Shown here: piece by piece, positions 47,968-58,263 of the stretch | Numbering within the stretch: the first letter of the stretch is position 1 | Layout of the letters: every line of letters begins with the position of its first letter | Assembly: GCF_013133775.1 (NCBI RefSeq) | Contig: NZ_JABGBO010000002.1 | Span: forward strand, 248,001 to 312,000 | DNA: 64,000 bases | From: Pelistega europaea | Lineage (GTDB): Bacteria > Pseudomonadota > Gammaproteobacteria > Burkholderiales > Burkholderiaceae_B | Direction of reading: 5' to 3' | The notes under the pieces: model-generated | Told to the model about the DNA's origin: nothing | Seen by the model: only the letters and a program-made list of their open reading frames with translations | Databases searched by the model: none | Program-made: the position numbers and the translations under genes

Positions 47968-50821
47968 AGATACTTTAAATTTACCCGTAACCGACTTCCC
48001 TATGCGCGGTAATTTATCCAAACGCGAACCAGAGTGGGTCGCTCAATGGGAAGAAAATAAAATCTATCAAGCTATTCGTGAAGCAAGCAAAGGGCGTCCT
48101 AAGTTTGTTCTTCATGACGGCCCTCCTTATGCCAATGGAGACATCCACCTTGGACATGCCGTTAACAAAATTCTCAAAGACATTATTGTTAAAAGCCGTA
48201 ATATGGCTGGCTTTGACGCACCTTATGTACCAGGTTGGGATTGCCATGGGATGCCTATTGAAATTCAAATTGAAAAGCAGTTTGGCAAAAATCTTCCTGT
48301 TGAAGAAGTCCAATCCAAGGCTCGTGCCTATGCACGCGAACAAATAGATCGCCAACGCCAAGGGTTTAAACGCCTCGGTGTATTGGGTGATTGGGACAAT
48401 CCTTATCTCACCATGAACTTTGCCAATGAGGCTAATGAAATTCGTGCCTTGGCTGGTCTATTGGAAAAAGGCTATGTCTTCCGTGGTTTAAAACCTGTAA
48501 ACTGGTGCTTTGACTGTCAATCTGCATTAGCTGAAGCGGAAGTCGAATACCAAGACCGTAAAGACCCAGCGATTGACGTGGCATTCCCTTTTGCTGAACA
48601 TGATAAACTCGCCAAAGCATTTGGTCTTGACCAGGTAGCTGATGGTGCTGTTGTCATCTGGACAACAACCCCATGGACTATTCCATCTAACCAAGCACTC
48701 AATGTACATCCAGACTTAGAGTATGTTTTAGTTGAGTTGTCAGAAGCCCTACCAACAGGCAAACTATTATTGCTTGCCAAAGACCGCTACGAAGCCTGCC
48801 TAGATCAATGGAAATTAGAGGGCAAGGTTATCGCCACTACAGATGGCCGCTCTTTAGATCATATTGCTTTCCATCATCCTTTAGCTAAAGTTCATGAGGG
48901 TTTTAACCGTCTATCCCCTATCTATTTGGCTGAATATGTTGCAGTAGATACAGGTACTGGTATCGTACACTCTGCTCCTGCCTATGGTGTGGATGACTTT
49001 ATTTCCTGCAAGAACAATGGGGTCACCGATGACAAAATCATCAATCCAGTTATGGGTAATGGTCAATATGCAAGTACCTTACCTCTCTTTGGTGGTATGA
49101 CTATTTGGGATGCCAATCCCAAAATTGTTGAAACATTACAATCAGCAGGTACCTTGCTACAAGTAAAATCACTATCTCACAGCTATATGCACTGCTGGCG
49201 TCATAAGACTCCAGTCATCTACCGTGCGACAAGCCAATGGTTTGCAGGCATGGATATTGCACCTAGTGATGGTTCTGCTACTTTACGTGAAAAAGCACTC
49301 GCAGGTGTAGATGCTACCAACTTCTACCCTGCTTGGGGGCGTGCCCGCTTGCATGCCATGATTGCCAATCGCCCTGACTGGACACTGTCTCGCCAACGTC
49401 AATGGGGTGTGCCTATGGCATTCTTTGTACACAAAGAAACAGGCGAATTACACCCACGCACTGTTGAGTTACTAGAGCTGGTAGCTCAACGTGTTGAAAA
49501 AGAAGGCATTGAGGCATGGCAAAAAATTCAACCTAGTGATTTCTTGCCTGCTGGGGAAGCAGAACAATACGAAAAGAATAAAGATACCCTTGATGTATGG
49601 TTTGACTCTGGTACCACTCACTATACCGTGCTTGGTGGCAAAGATCATACTTGCTTAGGCTCCCACGAAGAAACTCTCAAATGGCCTGCCGATCTCTATC
49701 TTGAAGGATCTGACCAACACCGTGGTTGGTTCCACTCGTCCTTATTGACTTCTTCTATGTTGTTTGGTCGACCTCCCTATAATGCCTTGCTCACACATGG
49801 CTTTACTGTGGATGGAGAGGGTCGTAAGATGAGTAAATCACTTGGTAATGTGATTTCTCCTCAAAAAATTTCTGACACACTAGGGGCCGAAATTCTACGC
49901 CTATGGATTGCTTCTACAGACTATTCAGGTGAGCTATCTATTTCTGACCAAATTCTTAAACGTGTAGTAGAAAGTTATCGCCGTATCCGTAATACCTTGT
50001 GCTTCCTGCTTGGTAATCTTAATGACTTTGATGCAGCCAAAGATATGGTTGCCCCTAGTGAAATGCTAGAGATTGACCAATATGCTCTTGTAATGACCAA
50101 AGCTATGCAAGCACAGGTGTTGGCTAACTATGAAAAATATGAGTTTCATCCAGCGGTAGCTCGTTTACAAATCTTCTGCTCTGAAGACTTAGGTGCATTC
50201 TACCTTGATATTCTTAAAGATCGTCTTTATACCACCTTTAAGACTAGTCTTGCTCGTCGTTCTGCACAAACAGCTTTGTATTACATCACAATGACGATGA
50301 TTAAACTCATGGCACCGATTTTGTCATTCACTGCAGAAGAAGCCTGGACTGAGATGCGTAAAACTTTCCTCAAAAATACCCCACTTGCTAACGGTATTAC
50401 AGTGTTTACGGAAGTATATGAGGAATTACCTTCTATTACCAATGCTGATGCATTATCGGTCAAATGGCAACGTATTCTCGCTATTCGAGCCTTGCTCAAC
50501 AAAGAGCTGGAAAACAAACGTAGCGAGGGCTTAATTGGCTCTTCTCTACAAGCAGAAGCGGTTGTTAGTGTCAATGCTGAAGACTATGCAATACTCAATA
50601 GTCTAGGAGCTGATTTACGGTTTGCCTTTATGGTATCTAAAGTAACTCTTGTTCAAGCAGATGGCGAACCTCAATTTACAATTACCCCATCAGCACAACC
50701 TAAATGTGAACGCTGCTGGCATTATATTGAAGATGTTGGTTCTGACCCTGAACATCCAACCATTTGTAAGCGTTGTAGTACTAACCTGTTTGGACAAGGT
50801 GAATTACGCCACTACGCCTAA
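47957..50821 (+). CDS. ileS: Isoleucyl-tRNA synthetase
   Basis: IleRS charges tRNA-Ile and edits mischarged valine. The protein is 954 residues from the ATG at 47957 ([18 protein letters not shown]); a TTG at 47948 would add three. The class I signatures are [16 protein letters not shown] (HIGH type) and [11 protein letters not shown] (KMSKS). The CP1 editing domain shows [18 protein letters not shown]. The C-terminal zinc ribbon is [12 protein letters not shown] paired with [10 protein letters not shown]. It overlaps ribF and precedes lspA by 245 bp containing a hairpin. Confidence 0.97.
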   Translation: MDYKDTLNLPVTDFPMRGNLSKREPEWVAQWEENKIYQAIREASKGRPKFVLHDGPPYANGDIHLGHAVNKILKDIIVKSRNMAGFDAPYVPGWDCHGMPIEIQIEKQFGKNLPVEEVQSKARAYAREQIDRQRQGFKRLGVLGDWDNPYLTMNFANEANEIRALAGLLEKGYVFRGLKPVNWCFDCQSALAEAEVEYQDRKDPAIDVAFPFAEHDKLAKAFGLDQVADGAVVIWTTTPWTIPSNQALNVHPDLEYVLVELSEALPTGKLLLLAKDRYEACLDQWKLEGKVIATTDGRSLDHIAFHHPLAKVHEGFNRLSPIYLAEYVAVDTGTGIVHSAPAYGVDDFISCKNNGVTDDKIINPVMGNGQYASTLPLFGGMTIWDANPKIVETLQSAGTLLQVKSLSHSYMHCWRHKTPVIYRATSQWFAGMDIAPSDGSATLREKALAGVDATNFYPAWGRARLHAMIANRPDWTLSRQRQWGVPMAFFVHKETGELHPRTVELLELVAQRVEKEGIEAWQKIQPSDFLPAGEAEQYEKNKDTLDVWFDSGTTHYTVLGGKDHTCLGSHEETLKWPADLYLEGSDQHRGWFHSSLLTSSMLFGRPPYNALLTHGFTVDGEGRKMSKSLGNVISPQKISDTLGAEILRLWIASTDYSGELSISDQILKRVVESYRRIRNTLCFLLGNLNDFDAAKDMVAPSEMLEIDQYALVMTKAMQAQVLANYEKYEFHPAVARLQIFCSEDLGAFYLDILKDRLYTTFKTSLARRSAQTALYYITMTMIKLMAPILSFTAEEAWTEMRKTFLKNTPLANGITVFTEVYEELPSITNADALSVKWQRILAIRALLNKELENKRSEGLIGSSLQAEAVVSVNAEDYAILNSLGADLRFAFMVSKVTLVQADGEPQFTITPSAQPKCERCWHYIEDVGSDPEHPTICKRCSTNLFGQGELRHYA

Positions 50822-50941
50822 TAGGGTAATGTAGGAAAACTTCTAATGGAAAATCTCAATAATTTATCTGTTAGAAGGACTCCACACTAGCTAGGTGGTA
50901 CAGCCATTTAGCTAGTATTCACTACCAAAATAAAGTTATTT

Positions 50942-50986
50942 CGCCCCAAGGCAAACGCATTTTTGTGATTGTATTGGGGCGTTATA
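50942..50986 (+). terminator. Hairpin between ileS and lspA
   Basis: CGCCCCAA and TTGGGGCG form an 8-bp GC-rich stem with a 24-nt loop. Only TTATAATG follows, so termination may be partial. It could end ileS or tune lspA expression. Confidence 0.5.
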
Positions 50987-51066
50987 ATGAATCCAGCATA
51001 AGCAAGCACCATATACTTTATGATGCAAATAAAGCATATAATAAATGGACTCAACAAAGGATACCC

Positions 51067-51579
51067 ATGACCTATAACAAACCCAAACCTATTCCTTTTT
51101 GGTTATTACTAGCACTTATTCTTATTGTCTTAGACCAAGCAAGTAAATGGTATTTTGAGCTTCATTTTGCTTTTGGTGAGCGTGTTAATCTACTACCTTT
51201 TTTTGATTTTATTCTCGTCTACAACACAGGGGCAGCTTTTAGTTTTGGAGCTGGAGCTGGTGGGTGGCAGCGCTGGGCATTTATTGGATTAGGACTAGCT
51301 GCATGTGCTTTTATTCTCTACTTATTGAATAAAAACCGTGGTAAGCCACTTTTTTGTACTGCGATTACACTGATTTTTGCTGGAGCTTTAGGCAATGTTA
51401 TTGACCGTGTTGTATTAGGACATGTCATTGATTTTTTACTCTTTTATTGGGATGATTGGGGATTTTATTTTCCTGCATTTAATCTAGCGGATTGTTTTAT
51501 TACGGTAGGGACAACCTTGATTATAGTAGAAGAGATTTTTTTCTCTAGGAAAAAGACAGAGGAACACCTACCCTCCTAA
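51067..51579 (+). CDS. lspA: Lipoprotein signal peptidase (signal peptidase II)
   Basis: LspA cleaves prolipoprotein signal peptides before the lipid-modified Cys at the inner membrane. The 170-residue protein has four helices. Its catalytic Asp pair is in GNVIDRVVLGHVIDF and FPAFNLADCFITVG, and DQASKWYFE and YNTGAAFSFG are also family motifs. An AAGGA ribosome site precedes the ATG at 51067 (MTYNKPKP). The frame is open upstream to 50965 but that part looks untranslated. The lipoproteins at 2627 and 62392 would be substrates. Confidence 0.96.
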   Translation: MTYNKPKPIPFWLLLALILIVLDQASKWYFELHFAFGERVNLLPFFDFILVYNTGAAFSFGAGAGGWQRWAFIGLGLAACAFILYLLNKNRGKPLFCTAITLIFAGALGNVIDRVVLGHVIDFLLFYWDDWGFYFPAFNLADCFITVGTTLIIVEEIFFSRKKTEEHLPS

Positions 51580-51685
51580 TCTGTTGAATAAAGAAATTTC
51601 TTTAAAAGTCCCCTACTGCCCTCTAATTTACTAGACCAAAAGTAGTACAGTTTAAAATATCCTTATTATTACCTAAAGGACGATT

Positions 51686-52870
51686 ATGAAAGGTAAACAC
51701 ATCATTCTTGGACTGACAGGTGGCATTGCCTGCTACAAAAGTGCAGAACTATGTCGTCGCTTGATGGAGCAAGGAGCCAAGGTCACTGTTGTTATGACTG
51801 AAGGGGCAACACATTTTATCACCCCCACCACCATGCAAGCCTTAAGTGGCCAACCTGTGTTTACCTTGACACAAGATGCTCGCATGGCAGACAGCATGGC
51901 ACATATTCATCTTAGTCGCCAGGCAGACTTAATTCTCATTGCTCCTTGTAGTGCTGACTTTATGGCAAAACTTAGCCATGGTATGGCAGATGACTTGCTA
52001 TCGACATTGTGTCTTGCTCGTGGTAACTGCCCTCTTGCCATTGCTCCTGCCATGAATCGTGAAATGTGGGCAAATCCAGCTACACAACGAAATGTACAGA
52101 CTTTACTACAAGACGGCGTATATCTATGGGGACCAGCCTATGGAGAGCAAGCCTGCGGAGAAGTGGGTGCAGGGCGTATGCTAGAACCTCACCAATTGGT
52201 AGCTCAAACACATGCTTTTTTTACCCCTAAATATCTGCAAGGCAAACGAGTACTTATCACTGCAGGACCTACAGAAGAGCCTATTGATCCTGTCCGTGTC
52301 ATTACCAACAAGTCTTCTGGAAAAATGGGATATGCTATTGCTCAAGCAGCATTTAATGCTGGAGCAAAAGTATATCTAGTGAGTGGTCCAACCGCTTTGG
52401 CAACCCCTTATGGGGTACAGACAGAATATGTCCGTACAGCTCGTGAGATGTATCAAGTGGTGATGGACAAAGCCTCTCAAGCAGACATTTTTATCAGTGT
52501 GGCCGCTGTTGCAGACTGGTATGTGAGTAATTACAGCGAACAAAAACAAAAGAAGCAAGATAAAGCTGGATTGTCGCTGGAGTTTGCCCCAAACCCAGAT
52601 ATTTTGGCAGAAGTCGCTGCTCTACCCAATGGACCTTGGTGTGTAGGTTTCGCTGCTGAAACTGAAAATCTCAGTGAATATGCACAAGCCAAACGCTTGC
52701 GTAAGGGTATTCCTCTCTTAATTGGCAACTTAGCACAGCATGTTATGCATGCTGATGATACAACAATGGTATTGTTTGATGAACAAGGAGAGCACCCTCT
52801 TCCTAGCATGGATAAAACCACTGCTGCACAAGTGATTATCCGAGCAATTAGCGAACGCTATCCACACTAA
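51686..52870 (+). CDS. coaBC: Bifunctional phosphopantothenoylcysteine decarboxylase/synthetase
   Basis: This fused enzyme makes 4'-phosphopantetheine for coenzyme A: CoaB ligates cysteine to phosphopantothenate and CoaC decarboxylates the product. The flavin-dependent CoaC domain occupies about residues 1-185 (LGLTGGIACYKSAEL, IAPAMNREMWANPATQRN, with the catalytic Cys region GEQACGEVGAGRM). The CoaB domain starts near GKRVLITAGPTEEPIDPVR and includes TNKSSGKMGYAIAQAA. The 394-residue length is standard. dut lies two genes downstream. Confidence 0.96.
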   Translation: MKGKHIILGLTGGIACYKSAELCRRLMEQGAKVTVVMTEGATHFITPTTMQALSGQPVFTLTQDARMADSMAHIHLSRQADLILIAPCSADFMAKLSHGMADDLLSTLCLARGNCPLAIAPAMNREMWANPATQRNVQTLLQDGVYLWGPAYGEQACGEVGAGRMLEPHQLVAQTHAFFTPKYLQGKRVLITAGPTEEPIDPVRVITNKSSGKMGYAIAQAAFNAGAKVYLVSGPTALATPYGVQTEYVRTAREMYQVVMDKASQADIFISVAAVADWYVSNYSEQKQKKQDKAGLSLEFAPNPDILAEVAALPNGPWCVGFAAETENLSEYAQAKRLRKGIPLLIGNLAQHVMHADDTTMVLFDEQGEHPLPSMDKTTAAQVIIRAISERYPH

Positions 52871-53017
52871 CAGTTTCATTAAGGTTGTGTTAAGAAAATC
52901 AATGCTACAATGCATTATTTGGTATGGTGCCATTTACAGCAAATAATAAGATATTCTCTGTAAGTTACCACCATCCCCTCCAAAATATCGTAATCTATTT
53001 CACAAGAAGAAAACTCT

Positions 53018-53686
53018 ATGCAGCATTATATTGATTTAATCAATCAATTCATCGCCGAACACCAATCTTGGTCAGCCCTCATCATTGGTTTACTTTGCTT
53101 TGGTGAATCATTACTTGTCATTGGCATTATGATTCCTGCTACAGCCATCCTCATTTTTACAGGAGCATTAGTGGGTACAGGTACATTGCACTGGGCTCCC
53201 GTACTTGTTGGAGGCATTATTGGTGCTATTATTGGAGACTCAGTCTCTTATGCCATTGGCCGTTGGTTAGGCTGGGATATTACTAAAAAACCACTCTTGC
53301 AACGCCACATTGGCGTGTTTATTGCTACCCGTAAATTCTTTGATAAACACGGCACATTATCAGTTTTCTTGGGACGTTTTATGGGGCCTATCCGCTCCAC
53401 TATTCCTACAGTTGCTGGCATTATGGAGTTACCTAGGGCTAAATTCCAATTTGCGAATATTGCTTCAGCCATTCTTTGGGTACCCATCATGTTATCTCCG
53501 GGATATTTTTCTGCCAAAGGCACTCAAATGATTGCTGATAAATCAGGGCTGGGCATTGAGGGTATTCTCACCATTTTATCTGTGGTCTTGGGGGTTGGGA
53601 TGGTAGCTTATTTTCTCATCCCTCGCAAACACAAAAACAATACTCACCCGCAAGAAAATGACTCTAAGGATAATTCAACCAAATGA
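53018..53686 (+). CDS. DedA family membrane protein
   Basis: This 222-residue inner-membrane protein belongs to the DedA/VTT family, whose members flip undecaprenyl phosphate or phospholipids and support envelope and pH homeostasis. It shows the conserved FGESLLVIGIMIPATAIL, a GDSVSYAIGRWLG segment, and FLGRFMGPIRSTIPTVAGIM with the key Arg residues. The C-terminal tail is charged (HKNNTHPQENDSKD). Which lipid it handles is not known. Confidence 0.9.
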   Translation: MQHYIDLINQFIAEHQSWSALIIGLLCFGESLLVIGIMIPATAILIFTGALVGTGTLHWAPVLVGGIIGAIIGDSVSYAIGRWLGWDITKKPLLQRHIGVFIATRKFFDKHGTLSVFLGRFMGPIRSTIPTVAGIMELPRAKFQFANIASAILWVPIMLSPGYFSAKGTQMIADKSGLGIEGILTILSVVLGVGMVAYFLIPRKHKNNTHPQENDSKDNSTK

Positions 53687-53816
53687 AAATCATAAGCAGT
53701 TTACTTGGGTAAGTGGTTTTTATATTTTTAAAACAAACAAAAGTCCTATTTACTCGTATATGTAGGTATTTATTTTTTTCTTTTTTAGAAATACAACACG
53801 CTACTACGGAAATATC

Positions 53817-54263
53817 ATGAAAGTCGATTTAAAAATTTTAGATGAACGCATGAAAGAACAACTTCCCGCCTATGCCACTGCTGGGTCTGCGGGATTAGAC
53901 CTGCGTGCATGCTTAGATGAAGCCATTATTATAGAACCTCAGCAAACTGTTCTTGTCCCTACTGGTTTGGCTATCCATCTAGCAGACCCAGGTTATGCAG
54001 CAGTTATTCTCCCTCGCTCTGGATTGGGACATAAACATGGTATCGTATTAGGTAATCTAGTCGGACTTATTGACTCTGATTATCAAGGCCAACTAATGGT
54101 TTCTGTATGGAATCGTAGCCAAACAGCTTTTAAACTTGAGCCTATGGAACGCATGGCTCAACTAGTTATCGTCCCTGTGCAACAAGTCGAATTTAATATT
54201 GTGGATGATTTTGAAAGCAGTGATCGGGGTGCTGGTGGCTTTGGTAGCACTGGGCGTGGTTAA
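53817..54263 (+). CDS. dut: dUTP diphosphatase
   Basis: Dut hydrolyses dUTP to dUMP, keeping uracil out of DNA and feeding dTMP synthesis. The 148-residue trimeric enzyme has the five motifs: [45 protein letters not shown], and the flexible C-terminal [12 protein letters not shown] that closes over the active site. The coaBC/dut neighbourhood is common, here with a DedA gene between. Confidence 0.97.
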   Translation: MKVDLKILDERMKEQLPAYATAGSAGLDLRACLDEAIIIEPQQTVLVPTGLAIHLADPGYAAVILPRSGLGHKHGIVLGNLVGLIDSDYQGQLMVSVWNRSQTAFKLEPMERMAQLVIVPVQQVEFNIVDDFESSDRGAGGFGSTGRG

Positions 54264-54290
54264 GGTTTTCAACTTTCTAGGATATACATT

Positions 54291-55286
54291 ATGACATTGA
54301 CGAAGAAACTGATTCTTTCTCTTATAGTGGGTCTCTCATCAACTTTCAGTACTCACACTGCATTTGCACAAGATAGTTTTCCGCAAAATAATATTCGTTT
54401 TATTGTTCCCTATGCTCCCGGTGGTCCATTAGATACAGTAGCCCGACTTCTTGGTGAAAAAGTCCAAAAAGCCTCAGGACAAACAGTGATTGTAGAAAAC
54501 AAAGCTGGAGCAGGTGGCAATATCGGTATTAGTACTATGCTCAAAGAAAAAGCCGATGGTTATACTTTAGCCATGGGAGCTGTAGCCACTATGGCGATTA
54601 ACCCTTGGATTTACAGCAAGATTCCTTTTGATGCAAGTAAAGATTTTGCCCCAGTATTGCTTGTTGCGGATGTTCCTAATGTACTTATTCTTAATAAAGA
54701 ATTCGCCCAAGCTGAAAAAATAGATTCTGTGCAAAAGCTAATTGACTATATCAAAGCGAATCCTGGCAAGTTGAATTATGCTTCTGGTGGTACTGGTAGT
54801 GCTGGACATCTTGCTGGTGAACTACTTAAAGCAAAATTGGATTTAGATATTGTACACGCCCCTTTCCAAGGTGCAAACCCAGCCAAGCTATCTCTTTTAG
54901 CCAATCAAACTCAGCTTATGTTTGATAACCTAGCTTCTGCCAAAACGCTTATTGATGATGGTAAAGTCGTAGCCCTAGCCGTTAGTACACATGAACGCTC
55001 TCCTTTCTTGCCCAAGTTACCTACACTAGAAGAGCAAGGGGTAAAGGATTTTGATATTGGTACTTGGTTTGGTATTGTGGCTCCAGCAGGTACACCAGAA
55101 GCTGTGATTAATAAGCTTAATCAGCTTTATGCCACCGCTATGAATGATCCTGCAGTTCAAAAACAGCTAGAAACCATGGGTTCTGCACTTAAAGCAGGCA
55201 CTGCAGCGGATTTTGCTGAGTTTGCCAAGAAGGAACTGGCAAAATACAAAGAGGTTGTCAAAACTGCTAATGCTAAGATTGATTAA
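54291..55286 (+). CDS. Bug-family tripartite tricarboxylate transporter substrate-binding protein
   Basis: This periplasmic binding protein of 331 residues has a signal peptide ending near HTAFAQ. The mature start, IRFIVPYAPGGPLDTVARLL, and KVQKASGQTVIVENKAGAGG are diagnostic of Bug (Bordetella uptake gene) receptors. NYASGGTGSAGHLAGELL and APAGTPEAVINKLN are also typical. Cognate TctA/TctB permeases are not adjacent, which is usual for the many orphan Bug proteins in Alcaligenaceae. The ligand is unknown. Confidence 0.94.
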   Translation: MTLTKKLILSLIVGLSSTFSTHTAFAQDSFPQNNIRFIVPYAPGGPLDTVARLLGEKVQKASGQTVIVENKAGAGGNIGISTMLKEKADGYTLAMGAVATMAINPWIYSKIPFDASKDFAPVLLVADVPNVLILNKEFAQAEKIDSVQKLIDYIKANPGKLNYASGGTGSAGHLAGELLKAKLDLDIVHAPFQGANPAKLSLLANQTQLMFDNLASAKTLIDDGKVVALAVSTHERSPFLPKLPTLEEQGVKDFDIGTWFGIVAPAGTPEAVINKLNQLYATAMNDPAVQKQLETMGSALKAGTAADFAEFAKKELAKYKEVVKTANAKID

Positions 55287-55393
55287 GGAAATCTTATCAA
55301 TTAAAGTGTTTCACTACAGCTAGCACAATATTGAGTTTATGTGCTACAGGTTGTTAAATGGATTCTCATCTGTTGAAACAACCCGTGACAGCG

Positions 55394-55427
55394 AAAGGGC
55401 TGGGACAGTTATCTGCCCCAGCCCTTT
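55394..55427. terminator. Hairpin between Bug gene and glutamate dehydrogenase
   Basis: AAAGGGCTGGG and CCCAGCCCTTT form a perfect 11-bp GC-rich stem, with an inner CAG/CTG pairing. The flanks lack a long T tract on either strand. It lies between convergent genes and probably stops transcription in both directions. Confidence 0.65.
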
Positions 55428-55471
55428 AAAAATCAGCTTTGTCTTTTGTTCAAAGACAACCAAGCCTCTTA

Positions 55472-56758
55472 TTAAGGATATAAACCGCGTAAGTCACGTG
55501 CTTGCAAGATGCGTGAGCACGCCACGATATATGCGGCTGTACGCAAGCTAACCCCATGTTGCTGAGCCACCTCAGAAATCGAACGATAGGCTTGGCGCAT
55601 AATACGCTCTAAGCGTTGGTTAATCTCATCTTCTGTCCAGAAGAAGCTAGAAAAGTCTTGTACCCATTCAAAGTACGACACTGTTACACCACCAGCATTA
55701 GCAATAACATCAGGTACTAGGTAAACACCTTTTTGACTTAATACATCGTCCGCCTGTGGTGTAGTAGGACCATTAGCCCCTTCTACAATGATTTTTGCCT
55801 TAATTAAATCGACATTTTCTAGTGTAATTTGTTGCTCTAGTGCAGCAGGAATAAGAATATCCACCTCTGCCCCCCAGAATTTATCGGCTTCAATGGCCTC
55901 TGCCTCTGGGAATCCTTTGACTCCTTTATGTTCAGCCACATAGTCTGTCAATGCAGGGATATTTAAACCATTGGCATTAAATATAATGCCAGTATGATCT
56001 GCCACAGCCACAACCAATGCACCTGCTTCAGCAAATAAGCGAGCGGCTGTACCTCCTACATTACCAAAACCTTGCACGGCTACTCTGGCACCAGGAATGG
56101 ATAAACCCTTGTCACGAGCAGCTTCGCAGGCCACTACAAAGACACCGCGACCTGTCGCCTCAACACGACCTAGACTACCACCCAAAGCAATAGGCTTACC
56201 TGTCACTACACCGGTAGCTGTCGTACCAATATTTTGTGAATAAGTATCCATCATCCAAGCCATCACCTGTGGATTGGTGTTTACATCTGGTGCAGGAATG
56301 TCTTTTTGAGGACCGATAATCAAGCCAATCTCACTAGTGTAGCGGCGAGTGACTTTTTCTAGCTCTTTGCGAGAATATTTGCTAACATCGATGCGGATAC
56401 CCCCTTTGGCACCACCATAAGGTAGGTTAATAGCTGCATTTTTAATCGACATCCAACCAGCCAATGCCATAACCTCAGATAAGCATACATCCTGGTGGAA
56501 GCGCACCCCACCTTTACCTGGACCTAGGGATAGGTTATGTTGAACACGATACCCTTCAAAATGTGCAATCGTACCGTTATCTAATTCAATAGGAATATCT
56601 ACAATCAATGCACGTTTGGGACGTTTTAAAGTTTCAATCCAGCGACTAAGGCTACCCAAATATGGGGCTACGCGGTCAATCTGTTGTAAGAAAATTCCCC
56701 ATGGTCCTGGATTATCTGGTTGAATCCATGATGGGAAGTCGTGCTTTTGTAAAGACAT
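55472..56758 (-). CDS. gdhA: Glutamate dehydrogenase (Glu/Leu/Phe/Val family)
   Basis: This 428-residue enzyme interconverts glutamate and 2-oxoglutarate plus ammonia. The substrate-binding region has [13 protein letters not shown] and the catalytic-Lys segment [14 protein letters not shown]. The Rossmann domain has [36 protein letters not shown] follows. The length and PYGGAKGG type place it in the catabolic-like group of hexameric enzymes often NAD-linked, though cofactor choice is inferred. A very strong GGAGGAG ribosome site precedes the ATG. It is monocistronic. Confidence 0.93.
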   Translation of the reverse strand: MSLQKHDFPSWIQPDNPGPWGIFLQQIDRVAPYLGSLSRWIETLKRPKRALIVDIPIELDNGTIAHFEGYRVQHNLSLGPGKGGVRFHQDVCLSEVMALAGWMSIKNAAINLPYGGAKGGIRIDVSKYSRKELEKVTRRYTSEIGLIIGPQKDIPAPDVNTNPQVMAWMMDTYSQNIGTTATGVVTGKPIALGGSLGRVEATGRGVFVVACEAARDKGLSIPGARVAVQGFGNVGGTAARLFAEAGALVVAVADHTGIIFNANGLNIPALTDYVAEHKGVKGFPEAEAIEADKFWGAEVDILIPAALEQQITLENVDLIKAKIIVEGANGPTTPQADDVLSQKGVYLVPDVIANAGGVTVSYFEWVQDFSSFFWTEDEINQRLERIMRQAYRSISEVAQQHGVSLRTAAYIVACSRILQARDLRGLYP

Positions 56759-56960
56759 GCTTTACTCCTCCTAAGAAGTGTCAGTAAAAATCTGACCGTA
56801 TAATAAAACGACTTGGTGAGCTATAGCACAGCAAGTCGTCCAATAAGATAAGCAAAATACTTGAACAAATCACTCGACCATTAATTTAACAGAAAATGTG
56901 GATGATTGAAAGTGATGAAATTCATCGAAATGCTTGCCACCAATCATTAAACATGCTCTG

Positions 56961-58130
56961 TTACTTATCACCAGCATATTGGAATTGACCATCTTTAATA
57001 ATACCTAGTACGGCTGCTCGGTGGTCAAAGCCTTGGTGATTATCTGGCGTGATGTTAAATACACCATTAGGCACCACTAACTCTTTAGTATTTTCTAGAG
57101 CATCACGCAATGCTCGACGAAACTCCACTGTACCGGGTTTAGCACCGGTCTTAAGTGCATGTGTTACTGCTTGGTCAGCCAACATCCATGCACCATAAGC
57201 ATCCCCAGCAAACTGAGTCGCTGTATTTGCCCCATGCTTGGCCTCGTATTTCTGTGTAAAGTCTAAAGCTACTTTCTTGACAGGATTGCTATCAGGTAAA
57301 CCTCGTGCTACCACACCAGGGCCTGTAGGGAATAAGGTTCCTTCCATCGCTTTGCCACCGATTTGTAAGACCTCTAATGTCCCAATGCCATGTGTTTGAT
57401 AAATCGGTCCTGCATAACCTCGCTCCCGCAAAGTTCGCTCTGGTAACACAGCAGGTGTACCAGCCCCTGCGATTAAAATAGCATCCGGCTTGGCAGACAG
57501 CAATTTAAGTACCTGCCCAGCTACTGAGGTATCTGTTCGATTAAAAGACTCTCGTGCTACCACTTTAATTTTAGCGTTGGCAGCCTTGTTAAATTCAGAC
57601 CACCAAACATCTCCGTAAGAGTCAGCAAAGCCAATAAAGGCAACCTTCTTGTAACCTTTATTGAGCATATCATTCACAATCACATTTGCCATTAATACAT
57701 CATTCTGAGGCATTTTGAAGGCCCATCGACGACCTGGATCCTTGGCAGGAGGCGTACCGTCTGGATTTTGTACAATAACCCCACCAGCTGCCAGGGCAAT
57801 CATTGGTGTTTCACTCTCTCTTAATACATCTAGCATTGCTAAGGCAGCTGCTGTAAGATTAGGTCCTACGATTAAATCCACCTTATCTTCTGAAGTAAAT
57901 TTACGGGTATTTTTAACTGCATTACTCACGTCAGAACCATCATCCAGCACGACATAACGTACTTTTTCACCGCCCATTGTCTGAGGCCATAAATCAATGG
58001 CATTTTGAGATTGAATACCAATTGCAGCGGCAGGGCCTGTGGATGATAAATCAACTCCTACAACCATATCAGCATTTGCCAAGGCTGGCGTAAACAATGT
58101 AGTCAATAAAGCGGCATATAATTTTTTCAT
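56961..58130 (-). CDS. ABC transporter substrate-binding protein, branched-chain amino acid (Liv) type
   Basis: This 389-residue type I periplasmic binding protein has a short signal peptide (cleavage near ALANA). It resembles the LivJ/LivK group through VVGVDLSSTGPAAAIG at the mature start, FVDLIVGPN-like VDLIVGPNLTAAAL, and FIGFADSYGDVWW. Relatives bind branched-chain amino acids, amides or aromatic acids; the ligand here is unknown. No permease or ATPase genes are adjacent. It is on the same strand as gdhA, 200 bp upstream of it, but separate promoters seem likely. Confidence 0.9.
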   Translation of the reverse strand: MKKLYAALLTTLFTPALANADMVVGVDLSSTGPAAAIGIQSQNAIDLWPQTMGGEKVRYVVLDDGSDVSNAVKNTRKFTSEDKVDLIVGPNLTAAALAMLDVLRESETPMIALAAGGVIVQNPDGTPPAKDPGRRWAFKMPQNDVLMANVIVNDMLNKGYKKVAFIGFADSYGDVWWSEFNKAANAKIKVVARESFNRTDTSVAGQVLKLLSAKPDAILIAGAGTPAVLPERTLRERGYAGPIYQTHGIGTLEVLQIGGKAMEGTLFPTGPGVVARGLPDSNPVKKVALDFTQKYEAKHGANTATQFAGDAYGAWMLADQAVTHALKTGAKPGTVEFRRALRDALENTKELVVPNGVFNITPDNHQGFDHRAAVLGIIKDGQFQYAGDK

Positions 58131-58263
58131 GATAGTAATAATCCAAAAATGAAAATAAGCTGACAGTTTCCTCTGCCAGCCTGTCTAATTACAGCATGAT
58201 ACTAACAAGGTAAGACAAGAAAAACAAGGATATTCCTTATTACGTCTCAAATTTCCACAAATA

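Noticed and set aside
50965-51066. 34-residue upstream extension of lspA
   Set aside because: It starts at a GTG inside a hairpin, and the AAGGA site belongs to the ATG at 51067.
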